This document shows positions 45,098 through 53,504 of a stretch of DNA of 64,000 bases, one piece after another (position 1 is the stretch's first letter; each line of letters opens with the position of its first letter). Below the pieces are notes generated by a model, which saw nothing but the letters and a program-made list of their open reading frames with translations, did no database searches and was not told the origin of the DNA. A program made the position numbers and the translations under genes. The stretch is from Pseudoalteromonas xiamenensis (GTDB taxonomy: Bacteria; Pseudomonadota; Gammaproteobacteria; Enterobacterales; Alteromonadaceae), in NCBI RefSeq assembly GCF_042431545.1, contig NZ_JBHLYX010000001.1, one strand, 5' to 3'.

Positions 45098-46020
45098 AGA
45101 TTTTAGTAATTGCAGATCATGACAACGGTGCATTAAAACCTGAAACATCAAAAGTGGTGAATGCAGCGAGTAAAATTGGAACGGACATTAGTGTATTGGT
45201 TGCAGGTCACAATGTGGGGAGCATTGTTGAAGCAGCAGCGAGTATTGCCGGTGTATCAAACGTTTTAGTAGCAGACAACGCCGTTTATGAAACACAACTG
45301 GCTGAGAATATATCAGAATTAGTGCTGAGTATCGCTGAAGGTTATACGCATATTCTAGCAAGTGCATCAACGACCGGAAAAAATATGCTCCCGCGTGTTG
45401 CTGCATTGCTTGATAAATCACAGATTTCGGAAATTATCGCCGTTGTCGATGAAAATACATTTAAGCGTCCTATTTACGCAGGCAATGCAATTGCGACGGT
45501 ACAAAGCAATGAATCGGTTAAATTACTAACCGTGCGTGCAAGTGCATTTGATTTACAAGGCACACAGGCACCTGCGGCAACTTCTGCCGTTGGTACTGTA
45601 GTAGATAATGCGACGACACAGTTTGTGAGTATTGAGCAAACCGAATCTGAACGTCCAGAGTTGACTGCTGCACCAGTGGTTATTTCGGGTGGTCGAGGTA
45701 TGCAAAATGGTGAAAACTTCAAACTTCTTGAGGGCATTGCGGACAAATTGGGTGCTGCAATAGGTGCTTCTCGTGCTGCAGTTGACGCTGGTTTTGTGCC
45801 TAATGACATGCAAGTTGGCCAAACGGGTAAAATCGTTGCACCTAATCTTTATATTGCTGTTGGTATCAGCGGTGCAATTCAACATCTTGCAGGTATGAAA
45901 GATTCGAAAGTAATTGTTGCTATCAATAAAGACCCTGACGCGCCAATTTTCCAAGTTGCGGATTATGGCTTAGTTGCAGACTTATTTGATGTACTGCCAG
46001 AGCTAGAAAAAGCTTTATAA
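45094..46020 (+). CDS. etfA: Electron transfer flavoprotein, alpha subunit
   Basis: The 308-residue FAD-binding subunit. The C-terminal FAD domain has ISGGRGMQNGENFKLLE, the GQTGKIVAPNLYIAVGISGAIQHLAGM signature and the final INKDPDAPIFQVADYGLVADL. It starts within the etfB stop (ATGA) and is co-translated with it. It is followed by a terminator. Confidence 0.97.
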   Translation: MKILVIADHDNGALKPETSKVVNAASKIGTDISVLVAGHNVGSIVEAAASIAGVSNVLVADNAVYETQLAENISELVLSIAEGYTHILASASTTGKNMLPRVAALLDKSQISEIIAVVDENTFKRPIYAGNAIATVQSNESVKLLTVRASAFDLQGTQAPAATSAVGTVVDNATTQFVSIEQTESERPELTAAPVVISGGRGMQNGENFKLLEGIADKLGAAIGASRAAVDAGFVPNDMQVGQTGKIVAPNLYIAVGISGAIQHLAGMKDSKVIVAINKDPDAPIFQVADYGLVADLFDVLPELEKAL

Positions 46021-46038
46021 GAAACGATTCTGGTTGTT

Positions 46039-46071
46039 AAAGCCGTTGTGCCTTGTGCCGCGGCTTTTTTT
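46039..46071 (+). terminator. Terminator after etfA
   Basis: Stem AAAGCCG / CGGCTTT with a 15-base loop and seven T. Confidence 0.8.
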
Positions 46072-46239
46072 ATTTGCTAAATTTAATATTCGATGTGAAG
46101 TACTTATGCTTCTTCTTTGAAGTATATTGAAAATCTGCTGATTTTAAAAAATGTAATCATCTGTAATTGCCCCATCTTGTCGGTATCACTATAGTTAGTT
46201 GTGCAATTAAATTAACGTAATGTTAAAGGGATGGTTACA

Positions 46240-47682
46240 ATGAAGCGTTCTACAAAGCTATGCATAGCTGGATTTGCACTGGCGACTTTAAGTTCTCAAG
46301 TATTTGCCGAAGTCAGTTGTCCGGTTAATCCAGAGTGGTTGAAAAACCCAAGCATGCCAAAAGAAGTCAAAAAAAGTGATGGTAATTCATCGACATTTTG
46401 CGACTTTTATCAATTCTCTACTCAAGCTTATGTGTACTTGATGAGTGAAAATACGGGTAAAACACCTAATTTTCTCGACCCGAAACAATATGCTGTGCTT
46501 GAGTTTGACAAAGATGGTAAACCATTAAACTCCTGTGATAACAAAATTGATGGAACAACAATAAGAAACAGATTGCAAAAAGGAAAACGATCAGCGTTCT
46601 CGACAGAGCAAGCTGGCGACAAAGCAACGATTTATGCACAGGACGGCAATGTTGTGTATTACGACGTTCGTTTTAACAAGGCGCTTTGTAATCAAACTGG
46701 GAGTGCTGTTGAGCTTGAAAAGCAAAATCAAATTAATTTTGCTGAAGGGACAACAGAGATTAAAGCAGCGTGGAAAGTGTTATCGAAAGATGAGATCAAA
46801 AGTAATCAGTTCGTCGTACAACAACAGAAAATCGCCGGTAAAAAGCAAACTCTCGGTTTAGTGGGTATGCATATCGCTGTTGCAACGCAAAACCATCCAG
46901 AATTCGTTTGGGCCACGTTTGAACATAAAGCAAACACACCTGACTGTGCGCCAACATCTGTCACCGTTAATGATAGCTGGACCTTTGCAAGCAATCGCTG
47001 TGCAAGTAAATTGACTAGTTCAGCAACGCCTGGGAACGTGTGTAATTTTAACAATCCATCGGAAGATCAAACGGCATCTAAGGGAACACCAACCAATATT
47101 TGCCGCGTGTATCCTTATGGAACCGGATCTGGTGATTTAGATGCGACGGAAAATCTTACAGCGATACTTGACCAAAATAATGATTTAGAGATGCAAATTG
47201 CGAAGTTACAAAATGATTCATCCTATGCTGTTCTCCCAAACTATTTTCAAGTTGGCGCGCTTTGGGTAAGTGACATCGGCAAAAACACGGGTGGCGTTGG
47301 TGTGCCTAATGAACGAGGTTCTTTGAGATTGGCGAATACGGTTGCCGAGACTACCTATCAACATGTTAATTTAAACAGCACATTTGCGAGTAACTGTTTT
47401 GGGTGTCACAACTTTGTTGGCACGGAAAATAAAGTCAACAACAATATAACCAGCCAAGCCTTAAGCCACATATTTCTGGATATTTTAGTTGGTCAAGGAA
47501 AGGCAGCTGATGTTACCTCGCAAACAGAGATTGGTGATAACAGCGTGGCGCAAGCAATTTGCCAAGGTAGCGAGGAAAATCAAGGAGTGTGTCCAAAAAC
47601 AGCAAGCTACCTAAAGTGGAATGGACAATGGACAAACAGCAATACGAGTGCGGGGTCTGTATGTGGCTGTATTATGAAATAG
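46240..47682 (+). CDS. Secreted protein with one c-type haem motif, function unknown
   Basis: A 480-residue exported protein. A signal peptide covers about 1-23 (ends QVFA). One CxxCH haem-c motif, C386-F-G-C389-H390, lies in the last quarter and is followed by a helical segment. Many other cysteines (for example SCPV near the start, FCDFYQF, NRCASK, ICRVY and the last residues VCGCIMK) suggest periplasmic disulfides. I do not recognise the N-terminal 380 residues. ATG 46240 has AAGGG 9 bases upstream, and the ATG at 46231 lies too close to it. The gene is monocistronic. A periplasmic or extracellular electron-transfer or peroxidase-like role is a guess. Confidence 0.75.
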   Translation: MKRSTKLCIAGFALATLSSQVFAEVSCPVNPEWLKNPSMPKEVKKSDGNSSTFCDFYQFSTQAYVYLMSENTGKTPNFLDPKQYAVLEFDKDGKPLNSCDNKIDGTTIRNRLQKGKRSAFSTEQAGDKATIYAQDGNVVYYDVRFNKALCNQTGSAVELEKQNQINFAEGTTEIKAAWKVLSKDEIKSNQFVVQQQKIAGKKQTLGLVGMHIAVATQNHPEFVWATFEHKANTPDCAPTSVTVNDSWTFASNRCASKLTSSATPGNVCNFNNPSEDQTASKGTPTNICRVYPYGTGSGDLDATENLTAILDQNNDLEMQIAKLQNDSSYAVLPNYFQVGALWVSDIGKNTGGVGVPNERGSLRLANTVAETTYQHVNLNSTFASNCFGCHNFVGTENKVNNNITSQALSHIFLDILVGQGKAADVTSQTEIGDNSVAQAICQGSEENQGVCPKTASYLKWNGQWTNSNTSAGSVCGCIMK

Positions 47683-47713
47683 TAATACTAAAGAGCAAAT
47701 AACCGAATTAGTT

Positions 47714-47745
47714 AAGCCGGGCGAAAGTTGATGTCCGGCTTTTTT
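47714..47745 (+). terminator. Terminator after the haem-motif protein gene
   Basis: AAGCCGG / CCGGCTT with a 14-base loop, followed by six T. Confidence 0.75.
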
Positions 47746-47833
47746 ATGCGTATTGGTCAAACGACAGGTTGAAAAAATAATGCACGTGTATAAATATACA
47801 GTGTTTGATTAAAATGAAGAAGGTGTACTCAAG

Positions 47834-48187
47834 ATGAAATATCAAGGGAGTTGCCATTGTAAGGCAGTAAAGTTTGAATTTGAAAGTGAGTTAATTACGG
47901 ACGCGTTGCAATGTAATTGTTCAATTTGCATTAGAAAAAACGCAATTATGTCCAAGCAAATCTTTGATAAAGCGGACTTTAAGATCTTGAGTGGTAGGGA
48001 CAATCTCCAAACTTATCATTTTAACGATCATGACGTTAATCATTATTTCTGTAAGACATGCGGGATCTACCCATTTCACTATTTGTCCTTTGACCCTGAT
48101 AAATTCAGAGTTAATTACGGCTGCGTAGAAGGCATTGAACCAAGAAGCTTGAATATTGCTTACTTCGATGGACGAAATGAGCTTTAA
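47834..48187 (+). CDS. GFA-family zinc protein (CENP-V/GFA domain)
   Basis: A 117-residue protein with the GFA zinc-binding pattern: GSCHCKAVKFEFE, CNCSICIRKN and FCKTCGIYPFHY. The family is named after a glutathione-dependent formaldehyde-activating enzyme, but most members, including this type, have no proven reaction. Glutathione-adduct chemistry is possible. It has GAAGGTG before ATG 47834 and no obvious partner genes. Confidence 0.85.
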   Translation: MKYQGSCHCKAVKFEFESELITDALQCNCSICIRKNAIMSKQIFDKADFKILSGRDNLQTYHFNDHDVNHYFCKTCGIYPFHYLSFDPDKFRVNYGCVEGIEPRSLNIAYFDGRNEL

Positions 48188-48310
48188 GCCGTGAAGCAGG
48201 GCATATCCAAAACGTGCCAGAACGTCCTTAAACTATAGGCAAACGTTAGAGAGGAAAAGTTTGACCGGGGGGCTTTAATTTGTCTCGAGAATAGGAGGGT
48301 TTCTATTCGA

Positions 48311-49315
48311 TTAACCCTTTTCAGGCAAAACGGAATGTCTTCTAATCAGTGTTGGATAGAATTCGTTGCTGATTTTCAATCCTTTCACTTGATACACTTC
48401 TTTCAAAATGAGCGCTGCCGCCATCTTTGCCATTTCTTCAACGGGGTAATTAATCGTGGTGAGCGCAGGGAACAGGTAGCTTGAGTACACAATGTTGTCG
48501 AAGCCAATGATAGAAAGTTCTTCGGGCAATTGCATGCCTTGCTCACGCGCATAGGCCATTGCACCAGAAGCCATCTCATCGTTAGCACATACTAGCGCTG
48601 TAAATTGGTGGTTGCTGTTAAGTAGCGTTTTAAGTCCTTCCGTACCACTTTCTTGTTTAAAGTCTCCCATGTAAACCAATTCATCATCAAGTTTTATACC
48701 TGTTTCGCGCAGCGCTTGTGTATGTCCTTCAAAACGTGCTTTCGCATCTTCTTTCCAATGAGGGCCAGCAATGTAGGCGATTTTACGATGGCCTAAATCA
48801 AGCAATTCTTTCGTTGCCAAATAGCCACCGGTTTTGTTATCTAAGTAGATACAGCGATCATGAAGGGGTTTTATGTAGCGGTTAATAATGACGAGTGGGA
48901 TCCCTTTTTCGCACAACGCTTCAAGGTAGTCATCAGACAAGGCATCGAGATGTAAAATGAGCGCGTCGCAGTTGCGGCTAAGTAAAAACTCAATGCCAGC
49001 TTTTTCACTTTCTTCATTACTGTGACCAGCGGTAATGATGACGTGTTTGTTCGCATCACGTAAACGTTTTTCTGCGCCCGCCATTAAGTTTCCGAAAAAC
49101 GGACCACACAGTTCGGGGATCAAGATACCAATGCTGTTAGAACGGTTTGAGGCGAGAGATTGAGCAATCGCGTTTGGGCGATAACCGAGGCTATCCATAG
49201 CTTCCATGACCTTTTTGGTCGTCTTTTCGCTCACGTTGCCATTTTTATTGATGACTCTTGATACCGTCGCAAGTGAAACGCCTGCCAAAACTGAAACATC
49301 GTAAATCGTTGCCAT
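48311..49315 (-). CDS. LacI-family transcriptional regulator of the beta-glucan locus
   Basis: A 334-residue LacI/GalR repressor. The N-terminal helix-turn-helix reads ATIYDVSVLAGVSLATVSRV with the hinge helix NAIAQSLASN, and a periplasmic-binding-protein-like effector domain follows (IGILIPEL...LIRRHSVLPEKG). It is the last gene of an operon with the GPH symporter and GH1 glucosidase, 28 bases after the symporter. LacI-type palindromes lie in the divergent promoter region 52101-52169, so it probably represses both operons until a glucoside or gluco-oligosaccharide binds. The effector is inferred from context. Confidence 0.92.
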   Translation of the reverse strand: MATIYDVSVLAGVSLATVSRVINKNGNVSEKTTKKVMEAMDSLGYRPNAIAQSLASNRSNSIGILIPELCGPFFGNLMAGAEKRLRDANKHVIITAGHSNEESEKAGIEFLLSRNCDALILHLDALSDDYLEALCEKGIPLVIINRYIKPLHDRCIYLDNKTGGYLATKELLDLGHRKIAYIAGPHWKEDAKARFEGHTQALRETGIKLDDELVYMGDFKQESGTEGLKTLLNSNHQFTALVCANDEMASGAMAYAREQGMQLPEELSIIGFDNIVYSSYLFPALTTINYPVEEMAKMAAALILKEVYQVKGLKISNEFYPTLIRRHSVLPEKG

Positions 49316-49343
49316 CGAATAACCGCTCCTAACAAATTCGACT

Positions 49344-50684
49344 CTATGGTAGCGCGTGCGTATCTTTATTTAAAGTTAAGTGCTGGTGTATTTCATCCAA
49401 TTTTTCATTATTTAATCGATACTTGAGCATAATTAATGCGACACCAAAAGAACCAAGCGACGATACGAGCGTAAAGGTTACGACAATACCGTGTAACGTC
49501 GCATCTGTTTGAGGTACGCCATTTTGATAATCAAAGTAGGCGAGAAACCAACCGGCGAGTGCGCCACCTAGTGCAATACCGAGTTTAATAAAGAAGATGA
49601 TGCTGGAATATACGAGTCCAGTTGTACGAATTCCCGACTTTACTTCGCCATAATCAATGGTATCCGCCATTTTGGCCCAAAGTAAGGGCGTCGCCGTATC
49701 GGTTAAAAACTTCCAAACAATAAACGCCGCAAAGGCCAAATAGACATCTTGTGGTCCTATAAAGTAGGAAAGGGCACAAATAACAGCGGCGGTGAATTGT
49801 AAACCAATATACAGTTTCACTTTGCAAAAATAGCGAGACAAAGGTTCTGCGACAGCACAACCAATCATACTGCCAAGGACGCCCAATGTAATAAAAAGAC
49901 TGACTAGGTCCTCGCGTTGTAAAAAGTATTTTACGTAGTAAACCGCCAATGTAAGGCGTAATACTTGTCCTGTGAGTAGCGATAACGCAGCGCCACATAA
50001 TACCCGCCATTGGTCATTCTTAATGAGAGCAACAAACAGCTTTTTAGAAAAGCCATGCTGTTCGTGACTTGCAACACGTTCCTTTGTACCGAAGAAACAA
50101 AGAATAAACAGCACAAAACCAAGGGTACTCATTGCCAACATCGCGAGTTGATACCCTTTCGCTTGGTCGCCTTGGCCTAGCCATTCAGTGAGTGGCAGAG
50201 TTAATCCAGCGACAATTAAGCCGCCTAACATTCCAAACACGAAACGATAGGACTGAATGCTCACCCGTTCTTTCGGGTTGTCCGACAATACGCCTGCCAA
50301 AGCGCAATAGGGAATGTTTATCGCTGTGTACGCAAGCATCAAAAGCCCGTAAGTAACATACGCATACACCACTTTACCACTTGGCGGAAGGTCGGGGACG
50401 GTGAATGCCAGTACACTGATGATAGCAAAAGGTAGAGCAAGCCAGAGTAGATAAGGACGGAATTGCCCATGTTTCGTGCGTGTATTATCGGCCAAAGTCC
50501 CCATCAGTGGATCCGTAATGGCATCCATAATACGCACAACCAAAAACATGGTTCCGACGACGGCTGGGTTTAACCCCATGACATCGGTGTAATAGAGCAT
50601 TAAAAACATCATTACGCTTTGGAAGATGATGTTACTCGCCGTATCACCAAGTCCGTAGGCAATTTTTTCTTTTATCGTTATCAT
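49344..50684 (-). CDS. GPH-family sugar:cation symporter
   Basis: A 446-residue, 12-helix transporter of the glycoside-pentoside-hexuronide:cation symporter family (major facilitator superfamily). It begins with the family's KEKIAYGLGDTASN and has the loop RIMDAITDPLMGTLADNTRTKHGQFRPYLLW. GPH members import di- and oligosaccharides with Na+ or H+. Between a GH1 beta-glucosidase and a LacI regulator, the likely substrates are beta-glucosides such as laminaribiose or cellobiose. AAGG lies before ATG 50684. Gap to the GH1 gene: 27 bases. Confidence 0.92.
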   Translation of the reverse strand: MITIKEKIAYGLGDTASNIIFQSVMMFLMLYYTDVMGLNPAVVGTMFLVVRIMDAITDPLMGTLADNTRTKHGQFRPYLLWLALPFAIISVLAFTVPDLPPSGKVVYAYVTYGLLMLAYTAINIPYCALAGVLSDNPKERVSIQSYRFVFGMLGGLIVAGLTLPLTEWLGQGDQAKGYQLAMLAMSTLGFVLFILCFFGTKERVASHEQHGFSKKLFVALIKNDQWRVLCGAALSLLTGQVLRLTLAVYYVKYFLQREDLVSLFITLGVLGSMIGCAVAEPLSRYFCKVKLYIGLQFTAAVICALSYFIGPQDVYLAFAAFIVWKFLTDTATPLLWAKMADTIDYGEVKSGIRTTGLVYSSIIFFIKLGIALGGALAGWFLAYFDYQNGVPQTDATLHGIVVTFTLVSSLGSFGVALIMLKYRLNNEKLDEIHQHLTLNKDTHALP

Positions 50685-50711
50685 GTTGCCTTACCTTTGT
50701 ATCGTTATAGA

Positions 50712-52076
50712 TTACTTTTGCAAATCAAGACGCTTAGCACTGAGCATGTTTGCATACGCTTTACCGCTTTTTTTAATGGTTCGCTTTTGTGTTTCGTAAT
50801 CGACATAAACCAAGCCAAACCGTTTAACGTAGCCTTCAGCCCATTCGAAATTATCCATTAAACTCCAAGCAAAATAGCCCTGCACGTTGACTCCGGCTTC
50901 AATTGCTTTATCAAGCGCAATCAAGTGACTTTGATAATACGCCAATCGGTCGTCATCGTGAACTTCGCCGTCCATGATTACGTCAGGCATTGCTGCTCCA
51001 TTTTCCGTGATGTAAATGGGTGGTAAGTTGAATCGGTTATGTAAATCAAGCAGCAACTTGGTAAAGGATTCAGGATAAATTTCCCAGCCCATATCCGTGT
51101 ACGGAGGGCGATGGGCTAATTCGTCAAACAATTTTGATGGGTCAGACGGTTTTGCATAAAAACGGCGGGTATAAAAATTGATCCCTAAAAAATCAATACT
51201 TCCGCTGATGAGCTGCATATCGTTAGGCATGATCTCTGGTCGCACGCTTTCGTCAAGCTGATTGAGGACGTTAGGGTAGTGACCGGTCATAATAGGCATT
51301 AAGTACCACAAATTATGATATTCATCGGCGAAATTCGTCGCGGCAATATCTTCGGCTGAATCGGTATTGCTGTAGCAAGGGGTAAAGTTTAAAACGATAC
51401 CGTTCATGGTTTGCGGTGTGAGTCTACGCAATACCTGCATCGCTAGGCCGTGTGCAAGCAAAATGTGATGTGCAGCCTGCCTCCCGGCTTTTTGAGACGT
51501 GAGACCTGGTGCGTGTATGCCAAGCTCGTAGCCTAGGAATGCGCTACAAAAAGGTTCGTTAAATGTGGCGTATGAATCGACAAGTCCGACAAAATGGGGA
51601 ACGAGTTGTTCGACATAGTTTGCATATAAAAACGCAGTCTGACGATTTACCCAACCTCCTTGCTCCTCAATGTGTTGTGGTAAATCCCAGTGATAGAGCG
51701 TTACAAATGTTCGGATGCCTTTTTCCTTTAACGCTTTTAACAAGTTAGTGTAAAACCTCACGCCGTCGAGGTTGATACATCCTTGCTTATCCATGACGCG
51801 AGGCCACGAAATCGATAGTCGATAGGCATCGACATTCATTGAAGCAATGAGCTCAACGTCTTCTTCCCAACGGTTAAAATGATCGCAGGCAATCAGTCCA
51901 TTTGAACCATCGGCAATGGTATTCGGTGTGTCGCAAAACGTATCCCAAATACAGGGTAATCGGTGTTCAGCTCCACCTTCAATCTGAAATGAAGCCGTGG
52001 CAACGCCAAAAGTAAAATCAGCACGGCGCATAGTACTGTTGGTGGGAAGTTGCAGCATAGTTGTTGTGTTTGTCAT
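50712..52076 (-). CDS. GH1 beta-glucosidase
   Basis: A 454-residue GH1 enzyme, full length for the family. The acid/base is E174 in TFNEPF and the nucleophile is E358 in ITENG. The N-terminal FTFGVATASFQIEGG signature and the C-terminal WSLMDNFEWAEGYVKRFGLVYVDYETQKRT are also present. There is no signal peptide, so it works in the cytoplasm on imported disaccharides, releasing glucose. It is the first gene of the operon GH1 - GPH symporter - LacI, with GGAAAG before ATG 52076. It diverges from the transporter-GH3-GH16 operon. Confidence 0.95.
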   Translation of the reverse strand: MTNTTTMLQLPTNSTMRRADFTFGVATASFQIEGGAEHRLPCIWDTFCDTPNTIADGSNGLIACDHFNRWEEDVELIASMNVDAYRLSISWPRVMDKQGCINLDGVRFYTNLLKALKEKGIRTFVTLYHWDLPQHIEEQGGWVNRQTAFLYANYVEQLVPHFVGLVDSYATFNEPFCSAFLGYELGIHAPGLTSQKAGRQAAHHILLAHGLAMQVLRRLTPQTMNGIVLNFTPCYSNTDSAEDIAATNFADEYHNLWYLMPIMTGHYPNVLNQLDESVRPEIMPNDMQLISGSIDFLGINFYTRRFYAKPSDPSKLFDELAHRPPYTDMGWEIYPESFTKLLLDLHNRFNLPPIYITENGAAMPDVIMDGEVHDDDRLAYYQSHLIALDKAIEAGVNVQGYFAWSLMDNFEWAEGYVKRFGLVYVDYETQKRTIKKSGKAYANMLSAKRLDLQK

Positions 52077-52100
52077 TAGCTTTCCGATCTAGTCCATAAA

Positions 52101-52114
52101 TGTAAGCGGTTACA
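52101..52114. promoter_or_regulatory. LacI-type operator, site 1
   Basis: TGTAAGCGGTTACA is a palindrome with 5-base arms TGTAA/TTACA around a CG-containing centre, the standard LacI-family form. It lies 25 bases upstream of the GH1 start codon. A half-like copy (TGAAAAGCGTTTCT) lies at 52123-52136. Confidence 0.7.
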
Positions 52115-52155
52115 AAAATGCTTGAAAAGCGTTTCTATAAGGGTTTAAATGATTA

Positions 52156-52169
52156 TGAAAGCGCTTACA
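52156..52169. promoter_or_regulatory. LacI-type operator, site 2
   Basis: TGAAAGCGCTTACA differs from the ideal TGTAAGCGCTTACA at one base. It is centred 55 bases from site 1, on the side of the transporter-GH3-GH16 operon, so one regulator could control both directions. Confidence 0.75.
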
Positions 52170-52250
52170 TTTTGATGTTAGATTACAAAACAAACTAAAC
52201 ATTGGTCAAGGTTAAAAGAACAAAAGACCAACATAATGGGAGAACTACCA

Positions 52251-53489
52251 ATGGCGATTTCCGTGCTTGAGTCACAGTCGCAACAGCAATCGGGTGGGCA
52301 ATCACAGCCGATTTCACTTGCTTGGCTGACGTCGTTATTTTTTTTGTGGGGATTTATAACGTGTCTAAACGACATTTTGATCCCGCATCTCAAAAACAGT
52401 TTTGATTTAAACTATTCGCAAGCCATGCTTGTGCAATTTTGCTTTTTTGGTGCCTATTTTCTGGTGTCAGTACCCGCGGGTAAATTGGTTGAAAAAATCG
52501 GTTTTCAACGAGGTATAGTCGTAGGGTTAGTGATTGCCGGAATAGGATGTGGGCTTTTTTATCCTGCAGCATCGGTTCACACTTACAGCTTGTTTTTGGC
52601 TGCCTTATTTGTGTTGGCATCTGGTATTACGATATTGCAGGTGTCGGCCAATCCTTATGTAGCAAAATTAGGGGATGCTAAAACAGCGTCTTCGCGATTA
52701 ACTATGACGCAAGCATTTAACTCGTTAGGCACAACCATCGCGCCATTTTTTGGCGCGTTACTGATATTGAATAGTGCAGCGAAAAATGCAAATGATGCGA
52801 GTAGTGTGCAATTGCCTTATCTTGGTTTAGCGCTCAGTTTTATCGTGTTGGCAGTCGTATTTGCGCTTTTAAAACTACCAAGTATCGAACAACAAAAATC
52901 CGATATAACGTCTTCGTCGTCTATTAAAGAAACACTAAAAGACAAGCGACTTGCTTTTGGTGTCATCGCAATTTTTGTGTATGTCGGTGCAGAGGTGTCG
53001 ATAGGTAGTTTCATGGTCAATTTTTTGATGGAACAGCACATTGGTAATCTTTCAGAAAAAGCGGCTGCAAGTTATCTCGCGTACTATTGGGGCGGCGCGA
53101 TGGTTGGGCGTTTTGCGGGTGCGCTATTGATGCAAAAAATATCGGGCGCTAAAGTACTTTTCGCCCATGCCTTAATCGCGATTGTGCTGATTTCCATTGC
53201 CGTTGTTAGCCAAGGCAGTATTGCAATGTGGGCACTCATTTTTGTTGGCCTATGTAATTCAGTGATGTTTCCAACCATTTTTAGTTTGGCTGTTGGTAAT
53301 TTAGGTGAAAAGACGGCGACGGGTTCAGGCTTATTGTGTTTAGCAATTGTGGGCGGTGCAGTGATCCCACTTTTCCAAGGGTTGCTTGCAGATTCAATAG
53401 GGATTCAACATGCCTTGGTTTTGCCCATTATATGCTACGCGTTCATCGCGTTTTACGGTCGCTTTTTGACGAAACAAAACCACGCTTAA
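52251..53489 (+). CDS. Sugar MFS transporter, FucP/GluP (glucose/galactose) family
   Basis: A 412-residue, 12-helix H+-coupled sugar permease. The first helix region reads LTSLFFLWGFITCLNDILIPHLK, the hallmark of the FucP/GluP branch, and QVSANPYVAKLG lies after helix 4. Substrate is probably glucose or a related hexose released outside or in the periplasm by GH3 and GH16. I use ATG 52251, which has GGGAG 8 bases upstream. The ATG at 52236 has no ribosome-binding site. It is the first gene of an operon with GH3 (15 bases later) and GH16. Confidence 0.92.
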   Translation: MAISVLESQSQQQSGGQSQPISLAWLTSLFFLWGFITCLNDILIPHLKNSFDLNYSQAMLVQFCFFGAYFLVSVPAGKLVEKIGFQRGIVVGLVIAGIGCGLFYPAASVHTYSLFLAALFVLASGITILQVSANPYVAKLGDAKTASSRLTMTQAFNSLGTTIAPFFGALLILNSAAKNANDASSVQLPYLGLALSFIVLAVVFALLKLPSIEQQKSDITSSSSIKETLKDKRLAFGVIAIFVYVGAEVSIGSFMVNFLMEQHIGNLSEKAAASYLAYYWGGAMVGRFAGALLMQKISGAKVLFAHALIAIVLISIAVVSQGSIAMWALIFVGLCNSVMFPTIFSLAVGNLGEKTATGSGLLCLAIVGGAVIPLFQGLLADSIGIQHALVLPIICYAFIAFYGRFLTKQNHA

Positions 53490-53504
53490 GAAAAGGATAA
53501 TACT

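Noticed and set aside
45553..45954. 133-codon minus-strand ORF opposite etfA
   Set aside because: Shadow of a conserved gene. Composition is unusual and there is no start signal.
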